Notes: generated by a model not told the origin, from the sequence alone. A stretch of 64,000 bases of DNA from Bugula neritina (GCA_964035545.1 OZ037767.1:13790801-13854800); one strand, 5' to 3'. Positions 45,831 through 57,495 are shown, counted from the stretch's first letter. Program-made: numbers and translations.

Positions 45831-46760
45831 TTTATCGATAGTGATGGTAGTTGGGGCTATTATATGGCTATAGTATTAAATTGCAATCCCCTCTTGACAA
45901 GTAACCTGCAATCCCGAATTCCCAAATTAGCATAGTTGAAGTTGGGGGCATAAAATGACCACCAAAACAATTTAGCTGCTTCAAAAATTTCTAGCAACTG
46001 AAACATGGACTTATAACTTCACCACAGGGATCTGCACTTTACTGATAAAACAAAAAAGAATTTCCTGTAATAGTGCATTCTTAATGAATAAATTAGGTCA
46101 ATTGCATTAAACTGCACTAAAATAGGTAGAAAAGAAACTGGAATTTATAGCATGGTTGTTGTTAAATTGTTGAAGTTTAGTCATCCCGTTGAGTAATTCT
46201 ATAACCTGGTGAAGCTGGGTTTTTTCCATATACGATTTGAGTTGTTTCAACAGACATCTACTAATACTTTTTGCGTACCATTTACCTTAGTTTTCCTAAA
46301 CCTGTTAAAAGCCTTCCACTATGGGTTCTCAAGGAGAAATCGATTGTAGCCCTGCAGCTGGATGGATTCAACTTATATAAGCTTCCCTGCATACATCATA
46401 CAAGTCGCAATATGCTGCGGGCTAATGCATAGCTAACTAGAGATCTCTTTATTTCATACGTACTTTACTTGATACAATGTTAATACCTAGCTGTTAGTTT
46501 ATCCTTAAGTCTGTTGCTTAGCTAAAGTAAATACAAGTTCTAATTAACTTGCAAGAGCCACAGTAATGCTCTAAGTCTTTCAAGCTGTCAAGCCAGCAAG
46601 GTTTAGCTCTAACATTCATTCACATATTTTTGATTAATTATCTTTTTCTCACTTGAGTTGAATTTTTTAGACTTTTTTTAGAAGTAAGTGCACCATAAGT
46701 TTGTACGCAACCTAGTGGCCAAACATATTTCCCAGAACTCTTCAGTGGAACCAGCTACTC

Positions 46761-46912
46761 CACCTGAGGTATACTAAACTATGCCTGAGGTATACTAAAC
46801 TATACCTGAGGTATACTAAACTATACCTGAGGTATACTAAACTATACCTGAGGTATACTAAACTATACCTGAGGTATATTACTAAACTGTACCTAGGGTA
46901 TACTAAACTATA
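46761..46912. repeat. 21-bp minisatellite, about seven units
   Basis: CCTGAGGTATACTAAACTATA units start at 46763, 46784, 46805, 46826, 46847 and 46868, then decay. Each unit contains GAG|GTATAC (donor-like) and TACTAAAC (branch-point-like) in plus orientation. Confidence 0.93.
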
Positions 46913-47816
46913 GACCACTATAGTTGTTAGGAATAAGTACCAGTATAATCTTCTAAATCCAATAATATTAGGCTTATGCTATGTAGAAATCTTGCCACTG
47001 TGGCTACAGTCACCATATTGTAGAATTATGGCATTAGGTTTTATTACATGTAGGACACATCCAGTTGAATGGTACCAAGAAATGACAAACATAGCATACA
47101 TAAAAGATAGCTATATGCAGTTGACCGCTTTTTATGGCTTTTTATGGCTTTTTCTTAAATAGCTTATATAGCTACAATACTACGATACAACATATGAATA
47201 TATGTGCCCAAAATTTAATTGCAGAACTCTAAAAAAATAAATCATGTTGGCAATTTTGCATGCATGCCTTCCAAGTTGCTGTAAGTTTACATGGGCAGGA
47301 TATCCATGCGGTTCAATAAAGTACAAATTTTACATCAGCCACTATAATACTATTAGCTCCAATTACTTGAGAAATAAAATTACATGTAAATATTTTCACC
47401 AACTGTCAAAGTATTTTTTAAATAAAAATTTGTATTGCATTTTGAAAGTTAAAACTTTATAAAAACATTCTCGTAGTGCTGAGGCACCTTAATATGTTAG
47501 AAATGCTTGAAACTTTCTCCATAGTTAGTTTTTCTTGGTTTTTAACTCCAAATATTTATATATTGTTACTCTCTAAGAATAACAGTTGGCAATTTCTGTT
47601 TTTATTTTAGTTTTGGATATAAAAATATTTCTATGCAAGATATCTGCTACTTTTGCTGCATTTATTCAGTAATAGGGCCAAATTTCATCAACAGTAAAAC
47701 CGCCAGGTTTAAGGGTTTTTTTCAAATAGTTCATGCCATTGAGTTGCTAAGGCAGCTAATAAAATTGAAAGAGTTTCAGTTAAACTCGTTATTACATCAC
47801 CATTAACAGACCTGGT

Positions 47817-47938
47817 TAGTCTCTCTCTCTCCCTCTTCCTCTCTCTCTCTCTCTCCCCCTCTTTCCCCGTCTCTCTCTCCCCCTCTCTCTCTCTCTCTCC
47901 CTCTCTCTCCCCCTTTCCCTCTCTTCCTCTCCCCCTCT
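47817..47938. repeat. (CT)n pyrimidine tract
   Basis: About 120 bases with only C and T apart from a few G near the left. The antisense Glu/Arg/Gly-rich frames are artefacts. Confidence 0.95.
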
Positions 47939-48397
47939 TTTTGTATGTCATTTGTTGATACTTCTTTTCCTACAAAAGCTTCAAAGATATTCAAAATCCC
48001 ATCAACTTGAATTACAAATCTACCTTTTTGCCTAAGTAGCTTACACTATATCAGCTTTTAGCTGAAACTAACTTCCTGGTGATTAGAAGTTGTACTAACA
48101 TTGTCTAAGGTTAAAAATCAGTCACGGTTGTGTGGTTACAAACACCAGGTAGATTGTATGTGGACTTGGTGATCACCAGAAAAGCCATTAACCAGTACCT
48201 CTGATATGATTACATCTGTGAGGCTTTGAAGCCACTTGGCTACCTGGTTTAAGTCAGCAAGTAGTTGCAGCTTGTCAAAAGTACATATTAATTAAGAGTT
48301 GTGGATATGAAGAAGCCTCCGTGATTTTAACATCCGTACTGTGTCGAAACAGGGGTTGAAATTCTTGCGAGAACATAGTTTCTTTTGCTATAGTTTC

Positions 48398-48565
48398 TCT
48401 TCTAGAACACAGGCTTTTCTCTTTACTGCACCTAGCTCAAGATATCTATTGTTGCTGATTTTCTTCAGCAGCCAGGTGTTAGATGCTAGTTGTGGATTCC
48501 AGCAGAGGTAGGTGCAGTTATGGAGAAATTGAGAAAAGCCTGTGTTCTAGATTAGAAATGTAGTA
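48398..48565. mobile_element. Foldback (MITE-like) element, copy 2
   Basis: TCTAGAACACAGGCTTTTCTC...TTTACTGCACCTAG on the left is inverted with GTAGGTGCAGTTATGGAGA...AGCCTGTGTTCTAGA on the right, which is nearly identical to the left arm of the copy at 18161. Confidence 0.72.
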
Positions 48566-49046
48566 ATAAATGTGAAAATGTGAATGTGAAAAGCACTGCT
48601 TGTACCATAAGCTACAGTATGTGCTGAGGAGTCTGTTTATAATTAGAATGTCCTATAAAAGATGTAGTAATCAACTTATTAGAGATTATATATGTATTTT
48701 TTTGACAAATTATAATAACGTGCTCCCTCAATTTCTTACAGAAGTTCAGAGGACAAAATAAGGAATCCGTGAGGTAAATCTGGTAGTCTACTAAGTCACA
48801 AATTAAGATTTTAGGACTTCAGCTAACTGAGATATGGAGGGATCATTGTATGTTGAAAAGCCGGCCTTGATTCTAGTTTGAACCTTGGAGCAGTAACTGA
48901 CAATGTTAACCAAAACACCAGTAAATGAAATAGAATAACCACTAGTTGGGCTGGAAATAGAGTCTAGCTATCGTGTTTCTAGTTATTTCTAGCTCTCTAT
49001 TGCAAATCTATAGAGTGTAATATATGATATATAGTCAACAAAGGAG

Positions 49047-49185
49047 CTGTGGTCTAGTGGCTTAGTAAACATTAGGTCATAGGTTAAATCCCCAATCTAC
49101 TCCATGTTATTAACAAGATATACCATATAAAGTGGACTCAGCACTAAAGAGACCCTCTACAGCCAATAAGAAAAGGCTTATCACA
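49047..49185 (+). mobile_element. SINE family A copy (head)
   Basis: GGAGCTGTGGTCTAGTGGCT, AGTAAACATTAGGTCATAGG and TTAAATCCCC match the tRNA-like head; the body has diverged. Confidence 0.6.
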
Positions 49186-50179
49186 CCAAGAAATAACCTG
49201 TAATATATGGAATGTGAAAGTAGTCTCGAGTGCTTCTATATTATTGGAATTAGCATAATAAATACTGTATTATGCTAATATAAATCCTTTTCTAGCATTG
49301 CAGATGGGTAGTTCAAACATACAGGTAGCTCCTTTACCTTTGTGCTGTAGCATGTGATTATGTCAAATGTATGCTGGAGCTCCTTTTTAGCTTCCCATCA
49401 AGTCCAATTTAGCCATAAATTGTACAGATATTTTATTATATCATATTCAATACTTACAGTATATTACACATATAAAATAACGTATATATAAGAGTGGGTG
49501 GGGCTAGTTCATTTTTAAGCATTATAGGCTGTGAAGAAATATATTGCCTATCAAAAGACTATGGCACCACGAAAGTCAGTTATATATATGTTGCTGTCTT
49601 TGACCATGAAAACTAAATGCATAAATATTATTTTTACTCACTAAGATAGAGCCATTTTTGCCAGTTAGTTTTTTGTTCAACCGTCCTGTGGAAAAGTTGG
49701 GCCAATATGCCATTAACTTTAAAATATGAATTGTTTTTGCTATTAGGCAAGCTGATAAATGATTTATTAGAAATCAAGAGTAAGAAAATAAAACTAAATT
49801 GGCATATACAAATAACAGAAACAGAAACACCAACTATATAGCCCCACACTGTCATTCTACAAATTTTTGTCAATATCCAATGTGAATAAAATTTCCCTGT
49901 AACTTTACATCATTACCTAGCTTTGAGATCATATTGACAATACATGTCTGAATTTACTTGACTGGGCTAATAAAATTTGAAAAGTTATGCAACTTTTTAT
50001 AAAACATTGAATTTTTAATTTGCCCCTTTTTTATGCAGAAAATGTGAAAAATACTTGTTCACCTGAAAACTTCTGCTTTTATTTCATGTGTGTGCGCGTG
50101 CGCGCGTCAGTGTTTGGTAGTTCACCTAAATAGTTATTGAGTATAAGAGGTAAAATGCTGCAATGATTCAAAGAAGAAA

Positions 50180-50235
50180 ATTTAGAGCATGTGGCTCAAC
50201 TATAAGCCCCATGGCTCAACTATAAGCCCCACTGT
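50180..50235. repeat. 20-bp direct duplication
   Basis: ATGGCTCAACTATAAGCCCC occurs in two tandem copies. Confidence 0.8.
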
Positions 50236-50422
50236 CCCCTAAATTATATGATAATATACTGATGCATATTCCACTTTGTAATTACTTAGACAAGAACAAT
50301 TTCTTTGGTTGAGATAGTAATTTACCACTATGGTAACATTTGATCAGAATTTGTGCAAAATAGATTGACAAACTAAATATATAAAGTTGCTCTCTAGTTG
50401 CCTAAGTTGCCCTCCATTATTC

Positions 50423-51089
50423 CACCAAAACTAACCTTGCGATCACCTTTTGATAAGTTTCTATGAAATTTTTGTAATAAAACTATAAGATTAGAAATAG
50501 TTGTATAAAATTAAATGTATTTTGTCTAACCATGATAGTCTAGGTAATAAATGTTTAAATTTGAACATCATGTAAAACATTCCATGTACATAATGTTTGA
50601 CACAATGTTGAACTGCTATAGGCAAAACTTACAGCTACTACCTTTCAAGACTTTTGTAATTTATCTAGAGCTGGGGTGTCCAACCTTCTCAGATTGAGGG
50701 CCACTGAAATGGAATACTACATGCATGGTGAGGGCCACATTGCAAAATTTAGCTTGAGCTGAGGGGCCACAGCATCAGTATTTTTCAAATTGATTTCTTG
50801 TGACACATTACACAATAATTACTGCAAGCTGCATGTTTTTAGCATGTATATAAATAAGTGGTTTTTCCACTCCAATTCAAATATGTGAGCAAAATAATTC
50901 AACGTTGTGTCAAACATTATGTATAACCGAATGTTTTACATATTTAAATTGAAAAATTCAGTACCCAGACTATCATGGTTATGAGACGAATAGTATTTAA
51001 TTTTTATACAACAATTACTCTTCTTAGAATTTTATTACATGCATTTTGTAAAAGCTTATCCAAAGGTGATCACAAGGTTAGTTTTGGTG
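50423..51089. mobile_element. Long-arm foldback element with hAT-like core
   Basis: The left arm 50423-50615 and the right arm 50897-51089 are inverted copies with clear base-by-base match and scattered differences, both beginning CACCAAAACTAACCTTG at their outer ends. The 280-base centre starts CTGGGGTGTCCAACCTTCTC and has two GAGGGCCAC copies, which resembles the ends of non-autonomous hAT elements. No coding capacity. Confidence 0.85.
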
Positions 51090-51391
51090 TTCCTTTAAGT
51101 TATAGAAAGTTTGATGTGTCTCAGAGTTTTAATAAATTTTTACTAAACAAATATTTTAAAGTTTAAAATTTTGAAATTTCTAATCGTATGCATATTGATT
51201 TTTTGTGTGGTCTATGTTTAGTTTCAGTCATTTTTGATATAATTATCAGTAAAATAGAATAAAATAATTCAATAAAATGTAGTTTCGTATATTACTAACT
51301 GATTTCGCACAATCAACTTTTAAAACTGTAGACTGTAACCTGGCTGTGGGTCTATTGCTTGGGTCTGTAAATTATAATTTTTTTGAAGTAA

Positions 51392-51485
51392 ATAATATAC
51401 AACACAAAATAGAAATTTCAAAACACTTTTATCAACCATGGTTGATAAAAGTGTTTTGAAATTTCTATTTTGTGTTGTATATTAT
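51392..51485. repeat. Perfect 94-bp palindrome with no spacer
   Basis: Two 47-base arms meet at CCATGG (51436-51441). The left arm begins ATAATATACAACACAAAATA. All 47 base pairs match, and the first mismatch is at the 48th. It ends 187 bases before the GT31 exon 1 acceptor. Confidence 0.97.
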
Positions 51486-51672
51486 ATCAGATTCTGTCAT
51501 CTTCAGCAGGTTCCAAGCTAACAGTTTTCTCTTCATTGTAACTATTTGAACTTTTGAACTGTTTAAATTTTTTTCAATATTTTGATAAATCTAAAATATG
51601 TCTTAAGAATTCAATGTATGAATTATTGATGAGGTTGAAACACTGTATTATCATTTATGATGTAACTTTTAG

Positions 51673-51869
51673 ATAAAGATGTTTGCAAGAAAACAATTTT
51701 CAAAAATGCTGGTGGCTGTATGCATCCTGCTGGTGCTTACCATCATCTGGCCAATAGACACTTGGGTAGGGCTTCTGAGTGACAAGGATGAGGCTGTAGT
51801 CAAACTGTATAGCAACCTCCGTATTCAACCCATACCGCCTATAAAGCTGAGAAATCACACTATACAGAG
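51673..51869 (+). CDS. GT31 gene exon 1 (start, membrane anchor)
   Basis: A TAACTTTTAG acceptor at 51663-51672 precedes six leader bases (ATAAAG) and the ATG, so an untranslated exon lies upstream and was not found. It ends ACAGAG|GTTGGT in phase 2; the non-consensus donor tail (GTTGGT) is weak. Confidence 0.88.
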
Positions 51870-53981
51870 GTTGGTAGTTCAAAAATCAGTTTATAAGCAG
51901 CTCAGAGTTTGGGGTGATAGAGTGCACTGTTTGGAAATTGGTTGGGGGCTCCAAGTTCCAATTTAAAACCCCCAACTACAAACTGTTGCACTCAGTCACC
52001 TCCAACTTGGGGCCGCTTATAGAACGATTGGAAAATCACGAACTGCCAGAATATTGCTTAAAGTAGCACCAAGTTGGTGGTCACTGAATGCATTGGTTGA
52101 GAGATTTCAAGTTTGGAGTTGGGGTCTGGTTTTCGGGCACCAATGGGTGTACGAATACTCTACTCAATCATCCTGAACTCGGTGCTGCTTCTAGTGATTT
52201 TCTGGCAGCTATATCGGGCAGTACGTTTATTTTATTTTGATTTATCTCTGAGTTGAAGAGAGTAGCCTATTAGGTATCCTAATCAAATTTAATCATGGTG
52301 TTTTAAAATGGTTCGTTTTATAAAAAAATTGAGCTATATACAATGAATGTTAAAAGCCTAAGATTTTTCTCTAAAAGCTGTTCTTTTCTTTTTTCACTAT
52401 CCAGATTTATTTAATTTAGGACTGGGTAATAAATCAGACAATGTAGCATATGGGTAATAATAACTCAAGTTTCAATGAGTAGAAAACTCCTAATTGGGTC
52501 TTCATTTGCCTAATTATCTGGGCTAATTATTTCGCTATCATGCAATTTAGTTGAAGTAAAGGTAAATTGGATAAGCATGTTTAAGCACTATAGTAATTAG
52601 ATAACTTTGACTTGACTAGATAATTGTGAAGTATTAGTTAGACTGCACAGTAGTAAAAATGTCCTTGTTAGTCATTTTAATTGGATTATTGACAATTTTT
52701 TGGTACAATAAAGCAAAATTGTTATTCTTTTAATTAAGTTCTCTGAACAGATCACTAAGCACTTAGCCTGTAATAAAACAAGAAACTGATTTAAAATTAG
52801 AAGAAATAAGACAACTCTAACTGTTATAACATATTTTATATGAATCTGATGGTATATGTATGTATATATGATAAGTTAATGGAAGTGATTAAAGTAATAA
52901 CTGGTATTATTTTAGGTATAATAGGTAGCATAGTTGATAATTTTACTTCTATATAATTCACTCTAATGAAAATGATGTTAATTCGTATTGAAAAATATGT
53001 TGAGTTTCAATAGTAAATATTGCTTTGAAAATAATCATGCAGTAAAAAATTGCACATTTTACATTAAGTTTATGCTTGTTTTTGGACTATGTGTTATGTT
53101 TTGTTTTTAGATTAAGTAAAGACATTTTTGTTAAAGAAAATAGCAAAGATCCAGCCTATGAGCACGCTCACTCCTATCTCTACGAAACCCTCATAGAACC
53201 GAGAGTGCAATGCAGCTCAACAACCTTCTTGTTTATAGGAGTCATAAGTAGACCAAGTAGCTTCAAACATCGGGAAGCTTATCGGGAGACAGTATTGCAC
53301 CCCATAGTCAATGGATGTATCGAAGAAATGCGCTATTTATTTATATTAGGAAATAGTAACAATTACGAAGTACAACAAAACCTAAAAGAAGAAAATGAAA
53401 AGTATGGAGATATTCTTCAAGGCAACTTTACGGATTCATATCAAAATCTAACTTATAAGACGCTTTTCCTCATCAACTGGTCTCTACAGAACTGTCCAGC
53501 AGCTCAGTTTACCTTCAAGTTAGATGATGATGTATTTGCCGTGATAGAAGATGTACATAGATATCTAAAGCTCAACTCCTTTAGTGATTATACAATACTC
53601 GGTTATGTCTTTAGAGGCGCCAAGCCAAACCGTGACACGTCTAGCAAATGGCACGTGAAAAACTTCAATGGAACAGAATATCCTGTTTACGTTAGTGGCA
53701 CTGCTTACCTTTTATCTGTAAGCTTATTACGACCTCTTTTTCAATCAGCCATGTCTTTAACTTTCATGAGAATTGAAGACGTCTTTGTTACCGGGGTGTC
53801 AGCCAAAGACACTGGACTTAAAATTAGTTTTCTTCAATTCCCTGGATTCACTTTTTATGAGAGAAAGTTTAACCCTGACCAAATAGACTTTAGATCAAAG
53901 AAATCTATACACGGAGTCAATACAAAGCAATTACAGTTTTTGTATGACAAAATGATTATGGAGAACTCAAGCAGGTGTTAG
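51679..53981 (+). CDS. GT31-family beta-1,3-galactosyltransferase-like, two coding exons, 353 residues
   Basis: Exons 51679-51869 and 53111-53981 join at AG|A (R64). GT31 enzymes of the Golgi transfer Gal or GlcNAc from UDP-sugars in beta-1,3 linkage. Seen: a short basic N-terminus and one membrane segment (about residues 10-24), fitting a type II Golgi protein; a stem; FIGVISRP and HREAYRETV (the R-x-x-I/Y-R-x-T-W motif, here V instead of W); YGDILQGNFTDSYQNLTYKT; the metal-binding DDDVF (Asp202-204); EYPVYVSGTAYLLS; and EDVFVTG (286-292). Sequons stand at Asn59, 169, 176 and 250. The exact acceptor and donor sugar cannot be told. The length is normal for the family and no lesion is seen. 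Confidence 0.95.
51880..52210. mobile_element. Nested palindromic element incl. dispersed repeat family G, copy 3 (GT31 intron)
   Basis: TATAAGCAGCTCAGAGTTTG...GAGTGCA (51894-51929) is inverted with TTGCACTCAGTCACCTCC...CCGCTTATA (51985-52021). Immediately after, 52055-52203 repeats family G, with GTAGCACCAAGTTGGTGGTC and CTCGGTGCTGCTTCTAGTG as its imperfect arms. Confidence 0.7.
52211..53110. other. Rest of GT31 intron
   Basis: AT-rich, nothing recognised. Confidence 0.5.
53111..53981 (+). CDS. GT31 gene exon 2 (catalytic domain)
   Basis: The acceptor TTTGTTTTTAG gives the phase-2 join; the frame is then open for 289 codons to TAG. It contains all catalytic motifs, so the Golgi-lumenal domain is encoded by a single exon, as is usual in this family. 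Confidence 0.95.
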
Positions 53982-54171
53982 CATAGGTGAAACATATCTA
54001 CCTTAACAATTTAATTGATGCTCAAGTTTTCTTACTTTTTAAAAAGTTACAATTGAACAAGTTCGTTGACCTGGAAATTTTATTGTATTTCAATTTAAAT
54101 GAATTATGTATAGACATAATTATTTTTTTATCAACAAATCATTCTATAATTTTAATCATTACCTTTTTCAC

Positions 54172-54177
54172 AATAAA
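54172..54177 (+). terminator. Polyadenylation signal of GT31 gene
   Basis: AATAAA 190 bases after the stop codon, the first canonical signal downstream. Confidence 0.65.
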
Positions 54178-54179
54178 CA

Positions 54180-54790
54180 ATTGAAGTTAGACATGTAGGC
54201 TTAACTACATTAGTTTATGGTCTCGTTGAGATTGAAAGTCAATGCAAAAGATCAGCAAGTGAATATCACAAATACGAGTAATATGTTAAAACTTGCTCAA
54301 AAGGACCAACTGTTTAAATATATCAAAGTAATCTATGTTAACACTCTTATTGTTAACTTATAACTAATATTTTGTTATACTACATGTGACACGTGTTCAT
54401 AATGGCCACTGCTAGCACACCTATGAGTCACCATCTGGGTTTAAAACTGAAGTTATCTGCTCAATGTTCATATAAGCTATTTCGAAGAGAGACAACTCTT
54501 ACAGAGCTGTCATAGACGTTCCAATAATGTGATGTCAAAGATTTTTTTCAAATCCTATCGCGAGAAAGTTTGCAACCGATAAGTTTAACTTGTAAGCTTA
54601 ATCCGTAAGACTACTTCAGCGAGTATAGTGATTGCAGAATATCTATTCTGTGTGAGCATGTTATATTTTCCCACAACTTTTGATTATGATCAAATAGTCA
54701 ATACCTTTATATTCAAGTACAACATCTTAAATCAAATAATATAATATGTTACAATATATCTTGCATCATGTTGTGTTAACAACTTACATC
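54180..54790. other. Intergenic DNA after GT31 gene
   Basis: AT-rich, nothing recognised. Confidence 0.5.
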
Positions 54791-54794
54791 ATAA

Positions 54795-54992
54795 TATATA
54801 GATTTATAATCGCTATCTCTGTGAGAGCCCCTAGCTGATGGAAAAAGATTTATTCTTTAGCAGATTCTTGCTATTTGTGACACTAGATGCTCTTCCTAAC
54901 ATCACCAATGGCTTTTTCTGGGATTCAAACCACTGCATGGCCTCTGTTTGCCAAGTCAGTGCTTTAACCGCTAGACCACAGCTGTTCTATTG
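54795..54992 (-). mobile_element. SINE family A copy, nearly full length
   Basis: The best preserved copy. On the minus strand: head GAACAGCTGTGGTCTAGCGG, TTAAAGCAC, B-box-like GTGGTTTGAATCCCAG, body CATTGGTGATGTTAGGAAGA and tail CTCTCACAGAGATAGCGATT. Confidence 0.82.
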
Positions 54993-55737
54993 CATAGTAA
55001 TATAAAATTGTATGCATAAGCTTAAAACTGTTGGCTGAATGTATGAAATAGTTTTGCTGTTGACACGTTTTACTCTGGAAGTTATGACTGAGAGAGTACT
55101 AGGTCGACTTTGGCAGCACTCCTATGGAGCTGATGATACATTATGTTAAGTCTGATAGAATCATTTAATATTAATTATAGTGTAGTTAATCATTATTAAA
55201 TTATTATATAACTTTGACTAAACTATGACATCATAATGAGTACAAAAAAGGGGAAAATAAAGAATTTTTTGCAAACTTTCATACCGGAAAAATTTTGAAT
55301 AAATAACCATAATATTTGACAAAAATATAATACTGTATAGTCATGGCTTTATAGAAATATTACATATAGTTAATATATTTGAAATAGCAGTTATGTAGTG
55401 AATATTATATAATGCTAAGTTAAATATTTCTACATAAATAATTTATACAATTAAATCGATGAAATGCAAAATATTGGTAGTTTTTATGAAGACATGAGAT
55501 GACGACCCTAGAAATAATTGTTGAAGAGCTTTGCTAACACCACAGACACTAGTGAGCTTGTGAGAAAACTCCCAAGCCTAGATGTAGTATAAAGTATAAA
55601 GTATGAAGTATGAAGGTATGAATAATTACACATCCCCATTCAGGCTTCAATGTACTAAAAGTTATGTGTTATTGCAGGTAAAGAAATACTATATCTATGT
55701 AAAGAAACGCATGCACTGTAACTGGCATAATATACTG

Positions 55738-55990
55738 GCCGCTGCTAAGGCTTGACAATTGTAAACAAATAATTACCTATAAATTATTTTAGATTTGCTA
55801 ACTTTAAAGACATGTAAATTTCTCAAAACTGCAAAATGAATGTTATAAAAACGCTGAGGTTTTTAAATCCATTTGCATGATAGACTTTAAATAAAGTGCA
55901 ACATGTTTGAACAGGTCTACTTTATAATTCCTCGGTAATAACTTAGTTTGAAAAAATTCATATATACGCATTCCTGTTTGTGGAGATGAG
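55738..55990. repeat. Dispersed repeat family D, copy 1
   Basis: GCTAAGGCTTGACAATTGTA, AACAAATAATT, then ACTTTAAATAAAGTGCAACATG align along about 250 bases with 62817-63065 in the same orientation. Confidence 0.8.
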
Positions 55991-56305
55991 TCACAATTAT
56001 TGTCATCAACGTGTGTTGCGTTTATTATCATACCATTTAAATTTTTCAAAATGATTCAGAATTATATTTATAACTTTTATATTCTTTAAGTGTTTTTATG
56101 AGTAACAAAGACATTCAGCAAATTAGAAACTAGCTTCATTTCCAACCATTCTTTTATACCAATAACATGAGGGTTGCACTGCTACTACTTTGAAGTTATG
56201 CTGTTGACATAGTTGTTATGACATGTGCACTTGTAAAGATATCTTGTGCCAATATAATATTTAGTTCTGCATGCATGCTTTATAGAACTTATTTCTTGTA
56301 TGCCA

Positions 56306-56487
<182 letters not shown>

Positions 56488-56576
56488 GCTAATTTATCTG
56501 ACGAGTGCACATCGTTCTTGTGTACGAAACTACTAGTAATAAATGCCATTATATTAATCAAATCTCATTTTACTTC

Positions 56577-56618
<42 letters not shown>

Positions 56619-56849
56619 TGATATATACATAGCCAATTTTTTTAACATATCATTTCTTTTAATGAACTTACTGCCTTACTACTGCAATCTATTTTGCCAC
56701 AATATCATATGTGTTAATTTCTATGTAATTATTATGTAATTAAATGTAATTAATTTCGCACAATCAGTGAAAATGTGGGTGATCAGTTGCTATAACGCAC
56801 TGTGTGATAGTTGGGAAGTCGCGTGGGATTGACCATGCGGTGTTGCAGG

Positions 56850-57020
56850 GTTAGCCAATGGTAAACCGTTAGTATACATTTTGCTCTCTGATTTGCTTTA
56901 TATGCGATTAAAGTCCAATCAAAATACAAATGAAGCAGCTAACTTCAAAGTTCTAAACTGTAACGGGGGTATCAATCATCCACTTGGTTTATAAAGTCAA
57001 TAAATATGTTGACTATAAAC
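56850..57020 (+). promoter_or_regulatory. Promoter-like segment: two CCAAT boxes and TATA box
   Basis: GCCAATGG (CCAAT at 56855-56859), TCCAATCA (56915-56919) and TATAAAG (56990-56996) stand in order within 145 bases. They precede a CpG-containing stretch that ends in a consensus donor at 57192. A start site near 57020 is inferred from the TATA position. Confidence 0.45.
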
Positions 57021-57192
57021 TATAAAACAAAGTGAAATAATAACACGTGAACCGGACTCGGTGTTCCTGATACTCGCAGTCTTCAAGTAGCAGTACACAC
57101 GCCGCTGCACCCCACCTACTTCTGAAAAATCTGATTGAGTTTTTCTCAACCCAGTTTCCTTTAACTTTGCCATCGACTTCTTCAAAATTTTG
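57020..57192 (+). other. Probable non-coding first exon
   Basis: The segment is GC-richer than its surroundings and has about six CpGs between 57045 and 57110. It ends TTTTG|GTAAGT. No ATG opens a frame that runs to the donor, so it would be untranslated. The nearest downstream plus-strand coding exon with an acceptor is at 63203. A minus-strand frame overlapping it (56997-57257) is the competing explanation. Confidence 0.4.
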
Positions 57193-57261
57193 GTAAGTAA
57201 TTGATTAGTTGAATTCTTTGTACTGTTATAGCCACCATCATGTGAACCATTGACCAAATTT

Positions 57262-57495
57262 GTTCTATTGGTATTACTATTAGTATTAGTATTAGTATTA
57301 CTCTAATAGTAATACTAATAAGTAATAGTAATACTAATAGTAATACTAACAGTAATCGACATAGTAATACTATTAGTAATACTAATGCTAATACTATTAG
57401 CATTAGTATTACTATTACTATGTCTATTAGTATTACTATTAGTATAACTTATAAGTATCACTATTAGTATTAGTATTACTATTAGTATAACTATA
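57262..57495. repeat. (ATTAGT)n tract with strand switches
   Basis: TATTAGTATTACT-type words run to 57305, then their complement AATACTAATAGT to about 57395, then back again, so the tract folds into long hairpins. Related words recur at 57728-57772, 58018-58045, 59890-59920 and 60936-60968. Confidence 0.85.

Noticed and set aside
47709-47994. Arg/Glu/Gly-rich minus-strand frames
   Set aside because: Complement of the CT-rich tract; low complexity only.
56997-57257. 86-codon minus-strand frame with plausible composition
   Set aside because: It has no convincing splice sites or homology, and the plus-strand promoter and donor explain the GC-richer stretch as well. Kept only as an alternative.
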